A stretch of DNA of 64,000 bases. Source: Phycisphaerae bacterium. GTDB lineage: Bacteria; Planctomycetota; Phycisphaerae; Phycisphaerales; UBA1924. Where the stretch lies: contig JAEUIZ010000026.1 of assembly GCA_016793805.1 (NCBI GenBank), forward strand, positions 30,965 to 94,964, written 5' to 3'. This document shows positions 55,696-63,951 of this stretch, one piece after another (the stretch's first letter is position 1; every line of letters starts with the position of its first letter). Made by a program: the position numbers and the translations under genes. The notes beneath the pieces are model-generated. The model was given only the letters and a program-made list of their open reading frames with translations, was not told the origin of the DNA and searched no databases.

Positions 55696-57003
55696 ATGGC
55701 GCGTCCGACGAGCCCCGAACGAGCCCGTGCCGCCGCGGTCGAGATCGTGCGCACGCTCCGCGCCTCAGGGCACGTCGCGTACCTCGCCGGGGGGTGCGTG
55801 CGCGACGAGTTGCTGGGGCTGGCGCCGGCGGACTACGACGTGGCGACCGACGCCACGCCCGCCCGCATCCGGGCGATCTTCCCGCGTACGGCCGAGGTCG
55901 GGGAGGCCTTCGGGGTGGTGCTGGTGACGATCGGCCCGGCGCGGGGCGAGGCGGGGGTGGCGGCGACGGTGGAGGTGGCGACGTTCCGGTCGGACGGGCC
56001 CTATTCCGATCGCCGACGGCCCGACGCGGTGACGTTCAGCGACGCGCGGGCCGACGCGCAGCGGCGGGACTTCACGATCAACGCGCTCTTCCTCGACCCC
56101 CTCGCGGACGAGTCGCATCGGGTCATTGATTACGTCGGGGGGCGAGTGGACCTCTCGCGGCGGGTGATCCGGGCGGTGGGCGACGCGGACCAGCGCCTTG
56201 CGGAGGACCACCTGCGCGCGCTCCGGGCCGTTCGCCTGGCGGCGCGGCTGGGGTTCGAGATTGACCCGGCGACGGCGGCGGCGATCCGTCGGCACGCCTC
56301 GGAACTCACCGGCGTCAGCCGAGAGCGAATCGGGGACGAGGTTCGGCGGATGCTCTCGGCCCCGACCCGATCCGCGGCGGCGACGCTGCTCGAATCGCTC
56401 GGGCTCGACGGCCCGGTGCTGAACGAGCCCGCACGGGGCGGGACGGCCGCGGGCGGGACCGCACCGGTGGGTCGGGTGCTTGCGTCGCTACCCCCGGATG
56501 CGGACTACCCGACGGCGCTGGCGGCGTGGATGATCGACCGAGGCGGCTTGGGCGCGGGAGCGGGGGGCGGAGCCGGGACCGGGGTGGGGGCCGTCGGCTC
56601 GGTCTCGCGCTGGCGGGCGGCGCTGTGCCTGAGCAACGAGGAGCGGGACGCCCTCCGTGGGGCGTTGTCGGCGTTTGCCGAGTTGGACTCAGGTCGTTGG
56701 GGCTCGCTCCCGGTGGCTGGGCAGAAGCGGGCCGCGGTGGGCGACGGATTCTCCCGGGGCCTGGCGTTGCTGGGGGCCAAGGACGGAGCCCTGGCGGCGG
56801 GGGTACGGGCACGGGTGGAGGAGTTGGCGGCGACTGGGCTGAACCCGCCGCCGATGCTCGTGGGTGACGACCTGATCGCGATGGGCATGAAGCCCGGGCC
56901 GGCGTTCAAGGGGATTCTGGACCGGGTGTACGACGAGCAGTTGGAGGGCCGAGTCGGGTCCCGTGAGGCTGCCGTGGAACTGGCGCGACGTTTGGGAGTC
57001 TAA
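55696..57003 (+). CDS. CCA tRNA nucleotidyltransferase / poly(A) polymerase family
   Basis: The 435-residue protein has the class II nucleotidyltransferase head: LAGGCVRDELLG (residues 31-42), catalytic D46-Y-D48, and RRRDFTINALFLDP, then the neck motif DPDQRLAEDHLRALRAVR-like sequence (GDADQRLAEDHLRALRAVRLA). It adds or repairs the CCA end of tRNAs, or adds poly(A) tails; sequence alone does not separate the two. A Gly-rich low-complexity stretch occurs near residue 280. The upstream open frame is antisense-like and ignored. Confidence 0.9.
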   Translation: MARPTSPERARAAAVEIVRTLRASGHVAYLAGGCVRDELLGLAPADYDVATDATPARIRAIFPRTAEVGEAFGVVLVTIGPARGEAGVAATVEVATFRSDGPYSDRRRPDAVTFSDARADAQRRDFTINALFLDPLADESHRVIDYVGGRVDLSRRVIRAVGDADQRLAEDHLRALRAVRLAARLGFEIDPATAAAIRRHASELTGVSRERIGDEVRRMLSAPTRSAAATLLESLGLDGPVLNEPARGGTAAGGTAPVGRVLASLPPDADYPTALAAWMIDRGGLGAGAGGGAGTGVGAVGSVSRWRAALCLSNEERDALRGALSAFAELDSGRWGSLPVAGQKRAAVGDGFSRGLALLGAKDGALAAGVRARVEELAATGLNPPPMLVGDDLIAMGMKPGPAFKGILDRVYDEQLEGRVGSREAAVELARRLGV

Positions 57004-57045
57004 CGGGATCGGCCCCGGTTCGTGGGCCGGCGGGATCGAGTCGGG

Positions 57046-57051
57046 TACACT
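57046..57051 (+). promoter_or_regulatory. -10-like box TACACT upstream of the crotonase-fold gene pair
   Basis: TACACT lies about 87 bases before the ATG at 57138 and is followed by a T6 run and a GC-rich hairpin-prone leader. GTGGAG precedes the ATG, so a leadered transcript is likely. Confidence 0.35.
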
Positions 57052-57137
57052 GTTTTTTGTGGATGCCTCGCGGGCCGAAGGCCGCGGGTGAACGAGAACC
57101 CAGGGCCCCGACGGGGCTCGAAGCAGAGGTGGAGACC

Positions 57138-58667
57138 ATGGCGCAGAACTACAAGCGACGTGCCGCGGCGGGGCTGGTGTCGGTGGCGTGCGCGATCGCG
57201 GGCCTGGCCCTGACCGGGGCGATGCCGAGCGTGGCCGCGGCGCAGGACAAGGCGCCGGCGGGGTCGAACTCGAAGGATCGGCTCACGCTTCGGAGCGGGT
57301 CGATGATCGAGGGGAAGATCCTCGAGGAGACCGCGACGCAGGTGCGGATGAAGGTGGTGGTGGCGGGGATCGAGGCCGAGACGACCTATAACAAGGATGA
57401 CATCCTGGTGGTCGAGCGCGGGGTGGGGACGCTGGACGAGCCGAAGGCGAAGGAAGGCGGTCGGGCGAGCGCGGCGACGCCGGAGAAGTCCAAGGACCCG
57501 GTGGACAAGACGGGCGCGGCGAAGGTGTACGTGATCGAACTGACGGGGACGTTCGGGCAGGAGATCACGCAGACGCCGATCCGCCAGGCGATGCAGGACG
57601 CGCGGAAGCAGGGCGCGGACTACGTGATCGTCCGGCTGGACAACGACTGGTCGCAGAATCGCGGGGGCCTGAAAGAGGAGAAGAAGGACGACGAGTCGGC
57701 GTTCGACGAGTTGTTCCGGACGGAGCAGATCGACCCGATCTTTACGGAAGAGGTGGAGCGGGAGTGGACCAAGCAGCCCAAGATCGTGTTCTGGGTGAAC
57801 AAGGCGATGGGCGGGGCGGCGTTCCTGCCCCTGAACTGCCCGACGATCTACTTCTCGAGCGAGGCGAAACTCGGGGGCATCGGGCACCTGAACAAGAAGT
57901 TCGACGGGGTGGGCGACAAGATGGTGCAGGAGAAGCAGTACTCGCTTCGGCTGGCGCACGCGCGGGGCATGGCCAACCGCGGCGGGTATGACGGACGGCT
58001 GATCGACGCGATGGCGCGGGACGATTACGTGCTGTCGTACCGGATCGTCGGCGGGAAGGCCGAGATGTTCGAGGGCTACCCGTCGGCGCCGGGCGAGGTT
58101 CTTCTGACCGACGACGGGGAGGGCGACAACAAGGACACGATCGAGAAACTCGCCCGCAGCGAGGGCAACGACGTGCTGACGCTCACCGCGGACACGGCGT
58201 ACAAGTTGGGCGTCTCGAAGGGGACGGTGGACCGGCTCGAGGACCTCATCGTGGCGCTGGGCATCGCCCGCAACCACACGATCCTCAAGACGGGCAACGA
58301 CTTCGCGTCGACCAAGTTCATGAAGGGCTGGCGCGACGGGCTGGATAGCGCCAAGACGCAGATCCCCAAGTTGGTGCGGAAGTACCGCGAGGTGCAGGTC
58401 GAGGCGCCGGGCGGGTACGACCAGCGGAGCCAGGCCCGGAGCCGGCGGATCGCGGTGCTGCGCGACATCCGGGCGCTCCTGAAGCGGTACGAGGAGTCGA
58501 TCAACCCGCGGGCCCTGGGCGCGCCCACGATCGAGGAGATCGACATCCTCATCCAGCAGATCCAACTCGAGCAACTCGCCGATCAACGCGAGCGTCGGCC
58601 CGGCGGCGGCGGTGGTGGCGGCGGTGGTCCCGGCCGCGGCGGCGGCGGCGGTGGTGGCGGGGGCTGA
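57138..58667 (+). CDS. Secreted ClpP/crotonase-fold protein lacking the catalytic Ser
   Basis: The 509-residue protein has a signal peptide ending SVAAAQ and a small Sm-like barrel domain (RLTLRSGSMIEGKILEETAT). The ClpP/crotonase-type domain has KVYVIELTGTFGQEI and IVFWVNKAMGGAAFLPLNCP. Aligned with its neighbour at 58794, the Ser of the SppA/NfeD type (ISAAAM) is Gly here (MGGAAF), so it is probably inactive. A coiled charged region precedes the C-terminus, which is a run of Gly interrupted by PGR. The pair may form a hetero-oligomer in the periplasm. Function is unknown. Confidence 0.78.
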   Translation: MAQNYKRRAAAGLVSVACAIAGLALTGAMPSVAAAQDKAPAGSNSKDRLTLRSGSMIEGKILEETATQVRMKVVVAGIEAETTYNKDDILVVERGVGTLDEPKAKEGGRASAATPEKSKDPVDKTGAAKVYVIELTGTFGQEITQTPIRQAMQDARKQGADYVIVRLDNDWSQNRGGLKEEKKDDESAFDELFRTEQIDPIFTEEVEREWTKQPKIVFWVNKAMGGAAFLPLNCPTIYFSSEAKLGGIGHLNKKFDGVGDKMVQEKQYSLRLAHARGMANRGGYDGRLIDAMARDDYVLSYRIVGGKAEMFEGYPSAPGEVLLTDDGEGDNKDTIEKLARSEGNDVLTLTADTAYKLGVSKGTVDRLEDLIVALGIARNHTILKTGNDFASTKFMKGWRDGLDSAKTQIPKLVRKYREVQVEAPGGYDQRSQARSRRIAVLRDIRALLKRYEESINPRALGAPTIEEIDILIQQIQLEQLADQRERRPGGGGGGGGGPGRGGGGGGGGG

Positions 58668-58793
58668 TCCCCCCCCTCCCCGCATTCTCGCTTCCGCCCC
58701 CTCCGGGAGGGTTGGAGCCCGGCCGCACGATTCGGAGGAGTGGAGTTTGGTTTCGGCATGTTCTCGGCGATCCCCTGTCGGAGTGTCTAGGCG

Positions 58794-60080
58794 ATGAAGA
58801 ACTCACGAACGATCTGGTCGCGGCTGCTGGTGCTGGCGGTGGCGGCGATGGCGGTGTTCCTCACCCCCTCGCGGGCGCTGGCGCAGGACAAGTTGCACCT
58901 CAAGAACGGGACCGTGCTCACCGGCACGATCGTGCGCGAGGTGAACGGGTACGTGTGGTTCAAGGTCAAGTCGGGCGACCTGGAGCAGGAGCAGTTCTTC
59001 AAGCCCGACGAGATCACCAAGGTGGAGCGTGACGCGAGCCGGCCGGCGGAGGACGCCGCGCCCGCCGCCGCGCCGGAGCAGAAGCCGTCGTCCAAGCCCC
59101 GGGTGAGCGCCGGGGCCCCTCGGGCGGCGATCATCACGCTGGGCGAGGGCGGGGACAAGGACATGGTCGGGCTGTTCATGACGGCCAAGACGCTGCGCGA
59201 CGCGATCCCGCTGCTGGAGGCGGACGGGGTGGAGACGGTGGTGTTCCGCATCAACTCCGGGGGCGGGGCGCTGCTGGAGATCCAGAAACTCTCGGACGTG
59301 ATCCACAACGAGTACAAGCCCAAGTTCCGGGTGGTGGCGTGGATCGAGTCGGCGATCTCGGCGGCGGCGATGACGGCCCACTGCATCGAAGAGATCTACT
59401 TCATGCCCGAGGGCAACTACGGGGCGTGCACGGGCTGGTTCGGGGCGCTCCAGGCGGTGCAGGGCCGCGAGTTGGAAGAGGTCCTCCACATGATGGAGAA
59501 GATCTCGGCCCGGGGGAAGCGCGACCCGGCGATCATGCGGTCGATGCAGATCATGGAGCCGCTCTCGTGCTCGATCGACGCCAACGGGGACGTGCACTGG
59601 TACAACAACCTCGAGGGGCAGCACGTCGTGAACCCGAAGGAGCGGATCCTGACCTTCGACGCGGTGCAGGCGGCGAAGTACGGGTTCTCCAAGGGCACCG
59701 CACGGGACATCGACGAACTCGGGAAACTGCTGGGCTACACCGAGGTCGAGTGGGTGGGCAAGACGATCCCGGGCGTCCCGTATCCCGTGTCGCGGGCCGA
59801 GGAGTTGCAGCGGAAGTTCCGCGAGCAGACGCTCAGCGACCAGAACAAGACGCGGGAGTACCTGATCCAGTACAACACGTCGCTGGCGGCGGCACGGGCG
59901 GCGGCCCCGGAAGAGCGGGGCAAGTTCATCGGGAAGTGCCGCGACGCCCTCGACAAGATCAAGCGGATGGTCAGGAACAACCCGAACATGGCGCTCTTCC
60001 AACTCGGGATCGCGCCCGATCGGTTCAAGGACTGGGTGGACGAGCGCGAGGAAGAACTGCGGGCGCTCTCGCGTCGATAG
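58794..60080 (+). CDS. Secreted ClpP/crotonase-fold protein with intact Ser, NfeD/SppA-like
   Basis: The 428-residue protein has a signal peptide (LVLAVAAMAVFLTPSRALAQ), an Sm-like barrel (KLHLKNGTVLTGTIVREVNG), a Pro/Ala linker, and a crotonase-fold protease-like domain: VVFRINSGGGALLEIQKLS (oxyanion region) and VVAWIESAISAAAMTAHCIE with a candidate nucleophile Ser. The C-terminal 130 residues are helical. It most resembles the proteolytic part of NfeD or SppA. It follows the Ser-less relative by 126 bases and is probably its active partner. Confidence 0.8.
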   Translation: MKNSRTIWSRLLVLAVAAMAVFLTPSRALAQDKLHLKNGTVLTGTIVREVNGYVWFKVKSGDLEQEQFFKPDEITKVERDASRPAEDAAPAAAPEQKPSSKPRVSAGAPRAAIITLGEGGDKDMVGLFMTAKTLRDAIPLLEADGVETVVFRINSGGGALLEIQKLSDVIHNEYKPKFRVVAWIESAISAAAMTAHCIEEIYFMPEGNYGACTGWFGALQAVQGRELEEVLHMMEKISARGKRDPAIMRSMQIMEPLSCSIDANGDVHWYNNLEGQHVVNPKERILTFDAVQAAKYGFSKGTARDIDELGKLLGYTEVEWVGKTIPGVPYPVSRAEELQRKFREQTLSDQNKTREYLIQYNTSLAAARAAAPEERGKFIGKCRDALDKIKRMVRNNPNMALFQLGIAPDRFKDWVDEREEELRALSRR

Positions 60081-60141
60081 CCGACGCGACACGCGGCAGC
60101 GGCCCTCCCACAAGGGCCCGTCCGAACAACTGAGCGTGGAA

Positions 60142-60171
60142 CGCCGCCCCGTGCATCCTCGCGGGGCGGCG
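60142..60171. terminator. Hairpin between convergent genes
   Basis: A perfect 10-bp stem (60142-60151 CGCCGCCCCG with 60162-60171) and a 10-base loop lie between the gene ending at 60080 and the convergent one ending at 60207. The T tail is weak, so termination may be partial. Confidence 0.5.
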
Positions 60172-60206
60172 GTGTTCTTGGGGGTAGGTTTCGACGGGGA
60201 TCGGGT

Positions 60207-61346
60207 CTAGCGCCGGCGGCGGGTGGCGGCCAGGAGCCCCAGCGTGACCAGCGTCCACACGCCGGGCGAGGGGATCGGCCCGAGCGGGTTGAGGAGCACG
60301 GCGGTGCGCTTCCCGTTGACGATCGCGGTGGCGCTGATCTGCCCGCCGTCACCGATCCCCGAGGCGGAGATGATCGTGAGCGGCGAGAGCCCCGGGGCGA
60401 CGAGGTCGCGGAGGTTGTGCATCACGCCGTCGATCCACAGGAATCCCGTGAGCCCGCCCGGGCTGTTGGAGGTCCCGACGACGGCGCCCGAGTTGTTGAT
60501 CCCGCTGGCGATGGCGTAGTTGAATCCGCCGCCGAGGTTTCCCAGGTCGATTCGCTGTCCGTCGCGCCAGAGCGTGGCCCCGAACTCGCCGGTGTTGAGG
60601 CTGATCTCGATCGCGCCGACGGCATGGCCGGCGTCGTTGACGGCATTGGCGGCGGCGGCCCGCACGCCCGCGGGGATCGGCAACTCGACGGCCCGCCCGT
60701 CCTTCCAGAGGAAGGGTCGCGTGGCGGCCGCGGAGGCCGCGGTCCCGACGACGTAGCCCGTGTTGGAGATGTCGTAGGCGTAACTCTCGATCGCGCCCGG
60801 GAGGGTGGTGAGGGCCTGCATGGGCCCCCCGTGCCAGATGAAGGCGCGGGTCTGGTTGTCGCCCGGGAGCGTCGAGTATCCGACGACGTACCCGGTGTCG
60901 TTGACGGCCAGGGCGAGGGCGTGCATGCCGCCGAGGTTCCCGAGGTTGGTGACCTGGGTCCCGATCCAGCGGAGGGCGTGGGTCTCGAGGATCCCGCCGT
61001 TGGGCCCGAGTTTGTACCCGCCCCCGACGACGCGTCCGGTGTTGTTCACGTCGCGGGCGAAGGTCTGGTTGAAGCCCGAGACTCCCGAGAGAGGGGCGAA
61101 GTTCCCGGACTTCCAACTGAGGGCGGAGAGATAGCCCGGCGCGGTGGCGCCATAGCCCACGACGCGGCCGGAACTGTTGACCGAGAGCGACATGCTCAGG
61201 GGTCCGGCGGGGGCGGACTGCGGGAGGCCCCCGATCACGGTGTAGGTGTAGCGGGGCGCTGCGCTCGCGGGCGTGATGATGGGCCCGGCCAGGCACGGGG
61301 CGGACAGCACAAGCACGGACAAGGCCGCAGCGGAGCGCTCGAGCAT
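60207..61346 (-). CDS. HAF-repeat secreted protein with PEP-CTERM-like tail
   Basis: The 379-residue protein has a signal peptide (MLERSAAALSVLVLSAPCLA) and at least six repeats of the extracellular HAF type: SVNSSGRVVGYGA, DVNNTGRVVGGGY, AVNDTGYVVGYST, DISNTGYVVGTAA, AVNDAGHAVGAIE and GINNSGAVVGTSN, alternating with AFIW or LWKDG segments. These form a beta-propeller. It ends IPSPGVWTLVTLGLLAATRRRR, an exosortase-type sorting tail. AGAGAGGTGAACG precedes the ATG. It is probably anchored on the cell surface; its role is unknown. Confidence 0.85.
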   Translation of the reverse strand: MLERSAAALSVLVLSAPCLAGPIITPASAAPRYTYTVIGGLPQSAPAGPLSMSLSVNSSGRVVGYGATAPGYLSALSWKSGNFAPLSGVSGFNQTFARDVNNTGRVVGGGYKLGPNGGILETHALRWIGTQVTNLGNLGGMHALALAVNDTGYVVGYSTLPGDNQTRAFIWHGGPMQALTTLPGAIESYAYDISNTGYVVGTAASAAATRPFLWKDGRAVELPIPAGVRAAAANAVNDAGHAVGAIEISLNTGEFGATLWRDGQRIDLGNLGGGFNYAIASGINNSGAVVGTSNSPGGLTGFLWIDGVMHNLRDLVAPGLSPLTIISASGIGDGGQISATAIVNGKRTAVLLNPLGPIPSPGVWTLVTLGLLAATRRRR

Positions 61347-61535
61347 CGTTCACCTCTCTTCACAAAGTTGGACTCGACCGCGACTATCGGGCCGCGCGTC
61401 GCGGGGCATGACACGGGGGATTGGTGTGCGCAGGCGACGCCGGAGGTCCCGCCCGCATAGGCCGCACGCCCGCGCCAGCCCGAACGATCGCCGGCGTGAG
61501 AGCCGTGGGACGGCTCGGGATCCGGACGCGGTTCC

Positions 61536-61541
61536 TACGCT
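61536..61541 (+). promoter_or_regulatory. -10-like box TACGCT for leaderless DUF486 gene
   Basis: TACGCT ends 5 bases before the ATG at 61547. No Shine-Dalgarno sequence is present. Confidence 0.45.
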
Positions 61542-61546
61542 CGGGC

Positions 61547-61912
61547 ATGCCCATCTGGCTTCGAACGGTGCTCCTGCTCGTCGGGTCCAATATCTTCATG
61601 ACGACGGCGTGGTACTACCACCTGAAACAGCGGCAGGCCTGGCCGCTGCTGGTGGCGATCGGGGTGTCGTGGCTCATCGCGCTCCCGGAATACTGCCTCC
61701 AGGTTCCGGCGAACCGGATCGGGCACGTCGGGGGCGGAGGGCCGTTCACCGCGCCGCAGTTGAAGATCATCCAGGAGGCGATCACGCTGACGGTGTTCGC
61801 GGTGTTCTCGATCGTGGTGCTGCGGGAGAAGCCGCGCCCGCAGGACTACGCGGCGTTCGGTCTGATCCTGGCGGCGGTGGTGGTGGCGTCGACCGGCTCG
61901 CCGCGGCCGTAG
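61547..61912 (+). CDS. DMT-family membrane protein (DUF486)
   Basis: The 121-residue protein has four hydrophobic helices and the family segments LLLVGSNIFMTTAWYYHLK, WLIALPEYCLQVPANRIGH and QLKIIQEAITLTVFAVFSI. DUF486 proteins are small relatives of drug/metabolite transporters with unknown substrates. The ATG at 61547 begins exactly at the usual N-terminus. It lies 47 bases before the DUF1579 gene, which has its own ribosome-binding site. Confidence 0.9.
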   Translation: MPIWLRTVLLLVGSNIFMTTAWYYHLKQRQAWPLLVAIGVSWLIALPEYCLQVPANRIGHVGGGGPFTAPQLKIIQEAITLTVFAVFSIVVLREKPRPQDYAAFGLILAAVVVASTGSPRP

Positions 61913-61959
61913 GGATACCGTTGTGGCGACGTTTCCCGAGAACAGCAAAGGAGCAAGCG

Positions 61960-62652
61960 ATGATGACGCGCAGATTCGCAGTGGTGGCGGCGGCGGTTGG
62001 GCTGGCGTTCGTGGCGGGTCGGAACTGGCCCGGGCCGGGCTCGGAGGCGGCGGCCCAGCCCCCGAAGCCGGAGACAAAGCCCGCGGCTCCCGCCAAGCCC
62101 GAGGTCAAGCCCGCCCAGCCCCCGGCGCCGCCACCGGCGGGGGGGCCGGACATGGAGGCGCTGATGGCCTCGATGACTCCCGGGGAGCACCACAAGGTGC
62201 TGGACGTGATGCTCGGGACGTGGGAGGGCGACGTGAAGTTCTGGATGGCGCCCGGAACGGACCCGATGACCTCGCGCGGGACGGCGAAGCGCGAGTGGGC
62301 GATGGACGGGCGGTTCGTGATCGAGCACGTCGACGCCACGAGCCAGGACTCCGACATGCGCTTCAAGGGCATGGGCATCATCGGGTACAACAACGTCGAA
62401 AAGCGGTACGAGACGGCGTGGATCGAGAACATGTCCACCGCGATCACGACGAGCACGGGGACGTATGACCCCGCGACCAAGGTCTTCACCTACGAGGGCG
62501 AGATGTACGACCCCATGACGATGAAGAAGTCAAAGGTCCGGACCACCGTTGACGTCTCGGACCCGAAGAAGGAGATCATGCGGGGCTACGGCGCAGGCCC
62601 GGACGGGAAGGAGTTCATGAACTTCGAGGGCGTGTTCACGAAGAAGGACTGA
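61960..62652 (+). CDS. Exported DUF1579 protein
   Basis: The ATG at 61960, with AAAGGAG upstream, gives a 230-residue protein beginning MMTRRFAVVAAAVGLAFVAG, a signal peptide or membrane anchor. A Pro/Lys/Ala-rich linker (residues about 33-65) precedes the DUF1579 domain: GEHHKVLDVMLGTWEGDVKF, the RGTAKREWAMDGRFVIEHV block and MGIIGYNNVEKRYETAW. The family is lipocalin-like and of unknown function. An alternative start is the adjacent ATG at 61963. Confidence 0.85.
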   Translation: MMTRRFAVVAAAVGLAFVAGRNWPGPGSEAAAQPPKPETKPAAPAKPEVKPAQPPAPPPAGGPDMEALMASMTPGEHHKVLDVMLGTWEGDVKFWMAPGTDPMTSRGTAKREWAMDGRFVIEHVDATSQDSDMRFKGMGIIGYNNVEKRYETAWIENMSTAITTSTGTYDPATKVFTYEGEMYDPMTMKKSKVRTTVDVSDPKKEIMRGYGAGPDGKEFMNFEGVFTKKD

Positions 62653-62924
62653 TGCCGCCCGGTCCTGCGGGGGGCGTTGGACGACACGGGGCGGCGGCGG
62701 GCGCGTCGCCGCCTCGGTTCGGCAATCCTGCCCCGGTGGTCTCGAATCACGCCGGGACGGCTCGCGGACTGCCAAAGCGGCAGCCGTGCGCCGCTGGGAA
62801 TCCGGCGCGGCGCTCATCCAACGCTCCGGCGGCGTCGAACCCACGCGAGGGGTGGAGCGTTGTTTGCAAGGAGCATGAGTAGCCCCCCAAGGAACCGGGG
62901 GGCCGAAGTGGGAAGGAGCGACGC
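62653..62924 (+). other. htpX leader region with hairpin and possible short upstream frame
   Basis: No long gene is supported. Near its end a 17-codon frame (62875-62928, MSSPPRNRGAEVGRSDA) overlaps the htpX ATG by four bases, with AAGGAG one base before its ATG, which is too close for efficient use. Inside it a 7-bp GC hairpin (62882-62888 with 62897-62903) lies 7 bases before the htpX Shine-Dalgarno sequence GGAAGGAG (62910-62917). This may affect translation of htpX. Confidence 0.35.
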
Positions 62925-63758
62925 ATGACCGCATTCTGGAACAACACCAAGACCGTCCTGCTGCTGGGCGGGCTCACGGGCCTGCTCGTGGCGATCGGCG
63001 GGATGCTCGGCAAGCAGTACGTCATCCCGTTCTTCGTCATCGGCGTGCTGATGAACTTCGGCGCGTGGTTCTTCTCCGACAAGATCGCGATCGCCTCGAT
63101 GCACGGGCGCGAGGTGGACGCACGGTCGGGCGGGGACCTGTATCGGATGGTCGAGGAACTGAGCCGGCGGGCGGGGCTGCCCATGCCGCGGGTCTATGTC
63201 TGTCCGCACGAGGCACCCAACGCGTTCGCGACGGGGCGCTCGCCCTCGAAGGCGGCGGTGGCGGTGACCGAGGGGGCGCTGCGTCTGCTTGACCGCGAGG
63301 AACTCGAGGGCGTGATCGGGCACGAACTGGCGCACATCAAGAACCGCGACACGCTGACCTCGACGATCGCGGCGACGGTCGCGGGCGCGCTAGCGACGCT
63401 GGCGCAGATGTCGCTCTTCTTCGGCGCGGGCAACAGCCGCGAGGGCGGGAACGCGCTGACGGGCATCCTCACGGTGATCCTGGCGGCGGTGGGCGCGGCG
63501 TTGCTCAAGGCCGCCATCAGCCGATCGCGCGAGTTTGTCGCCGACGCGGACGGGGCGGCGATCGCGGGCTCGCCGCGGGGGCTCGTCTCGGCGCTGCGGA
63601 AACTCGAGGCGTACTCGGCACGCATCCCGCTCCACCAGCCCAACCCGGCGATGAACAACCTGTTCATCGTCGAGCCGATGATCGGGGAGTCCGCCCTGCG
63701 CCTCTTCGCCACGCACCCGCCCACCGAGCGGCGGATCGCGGCCCTGATGCGGGGGTAG
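62925..63758 (+). CDS. htpX: Membrane zinc metalloprotease HtpX
   Basis: HtpX degrades damaged membrane proteins. The 277-residue protein has two N-terminal hydrophobic helices (VLLLGGLTGLLVAIGGM, VIPFFVIGVLMNFGAWFF), the zinc site H133-E134-L-A-H137 with the third ligand Glu in SREFVADADG, a second hydrophobic pair (TLTSTIAATVAGALATLAQM, ALTGILTVILAAVGAALL), and THPPTERRIAAL at the C-terminus. GGAAGGAG precedes the ATG. All family features are present. Confidence 0.94.
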   Translation: MTAFWNNTKTVLLLGGLTGLLVAIGGMLGKQYVIPFFVIGVLMNFGAWFFSDKIAIASMHGREVDARSGGDLYRMVEELSRRAGLPMPRVYVCPHEAPNAFATGRSPSKAAVAVTEGALRLLDREELEGVIGHELAHIKNRDTLTSTIAATVAGALATLAQMSLFFGAGNSREGGNALTGILTVILAAVGAALLKAAISRSREFVADADGAAIAGSPRGLVSALRKLEAYSARIPLHQPNPAMNNLFIVEPMIGESALRLFATHPPTERRIAALMRG

Positions 63759-63889
63759 GGCTGGAACCAACGCGGACGGACACCGTGGGGGGGGGAAGTC
63801 GAGGGCGAGGGCGCGGAGGGAGCAATGATGCATTGAGGCCGGGCGAGCGAGCACATTGGCCGTTCTTGGCCGCGTTTGAGAATGTCCAC
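63759..63889. other. Intergenic region after htpX
   Basis: No gene is seen. It includes a run of nine G near 63787 and leads into the promoter at 63890. Confidence 0.5.
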
Positions 63890-63918
63890 TTGACACAGTC
63901 GCAGGTTTCTGGTAGGGT
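63890..63918 (+). promoter_or_regulatory. Strong sigma70-type promoter at the right edge
   Basis: TTGACA (63890-63895) is separated by 17 bases from TAGGGT (63913-63918). It is followed by GAAGGAG (63938-63944) and the ATG at 63952. Confidence 0.7.
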
Positions 63919-63951
63919 GCGCGCGGCAGCACAATCCGAAGGAGACTCACG

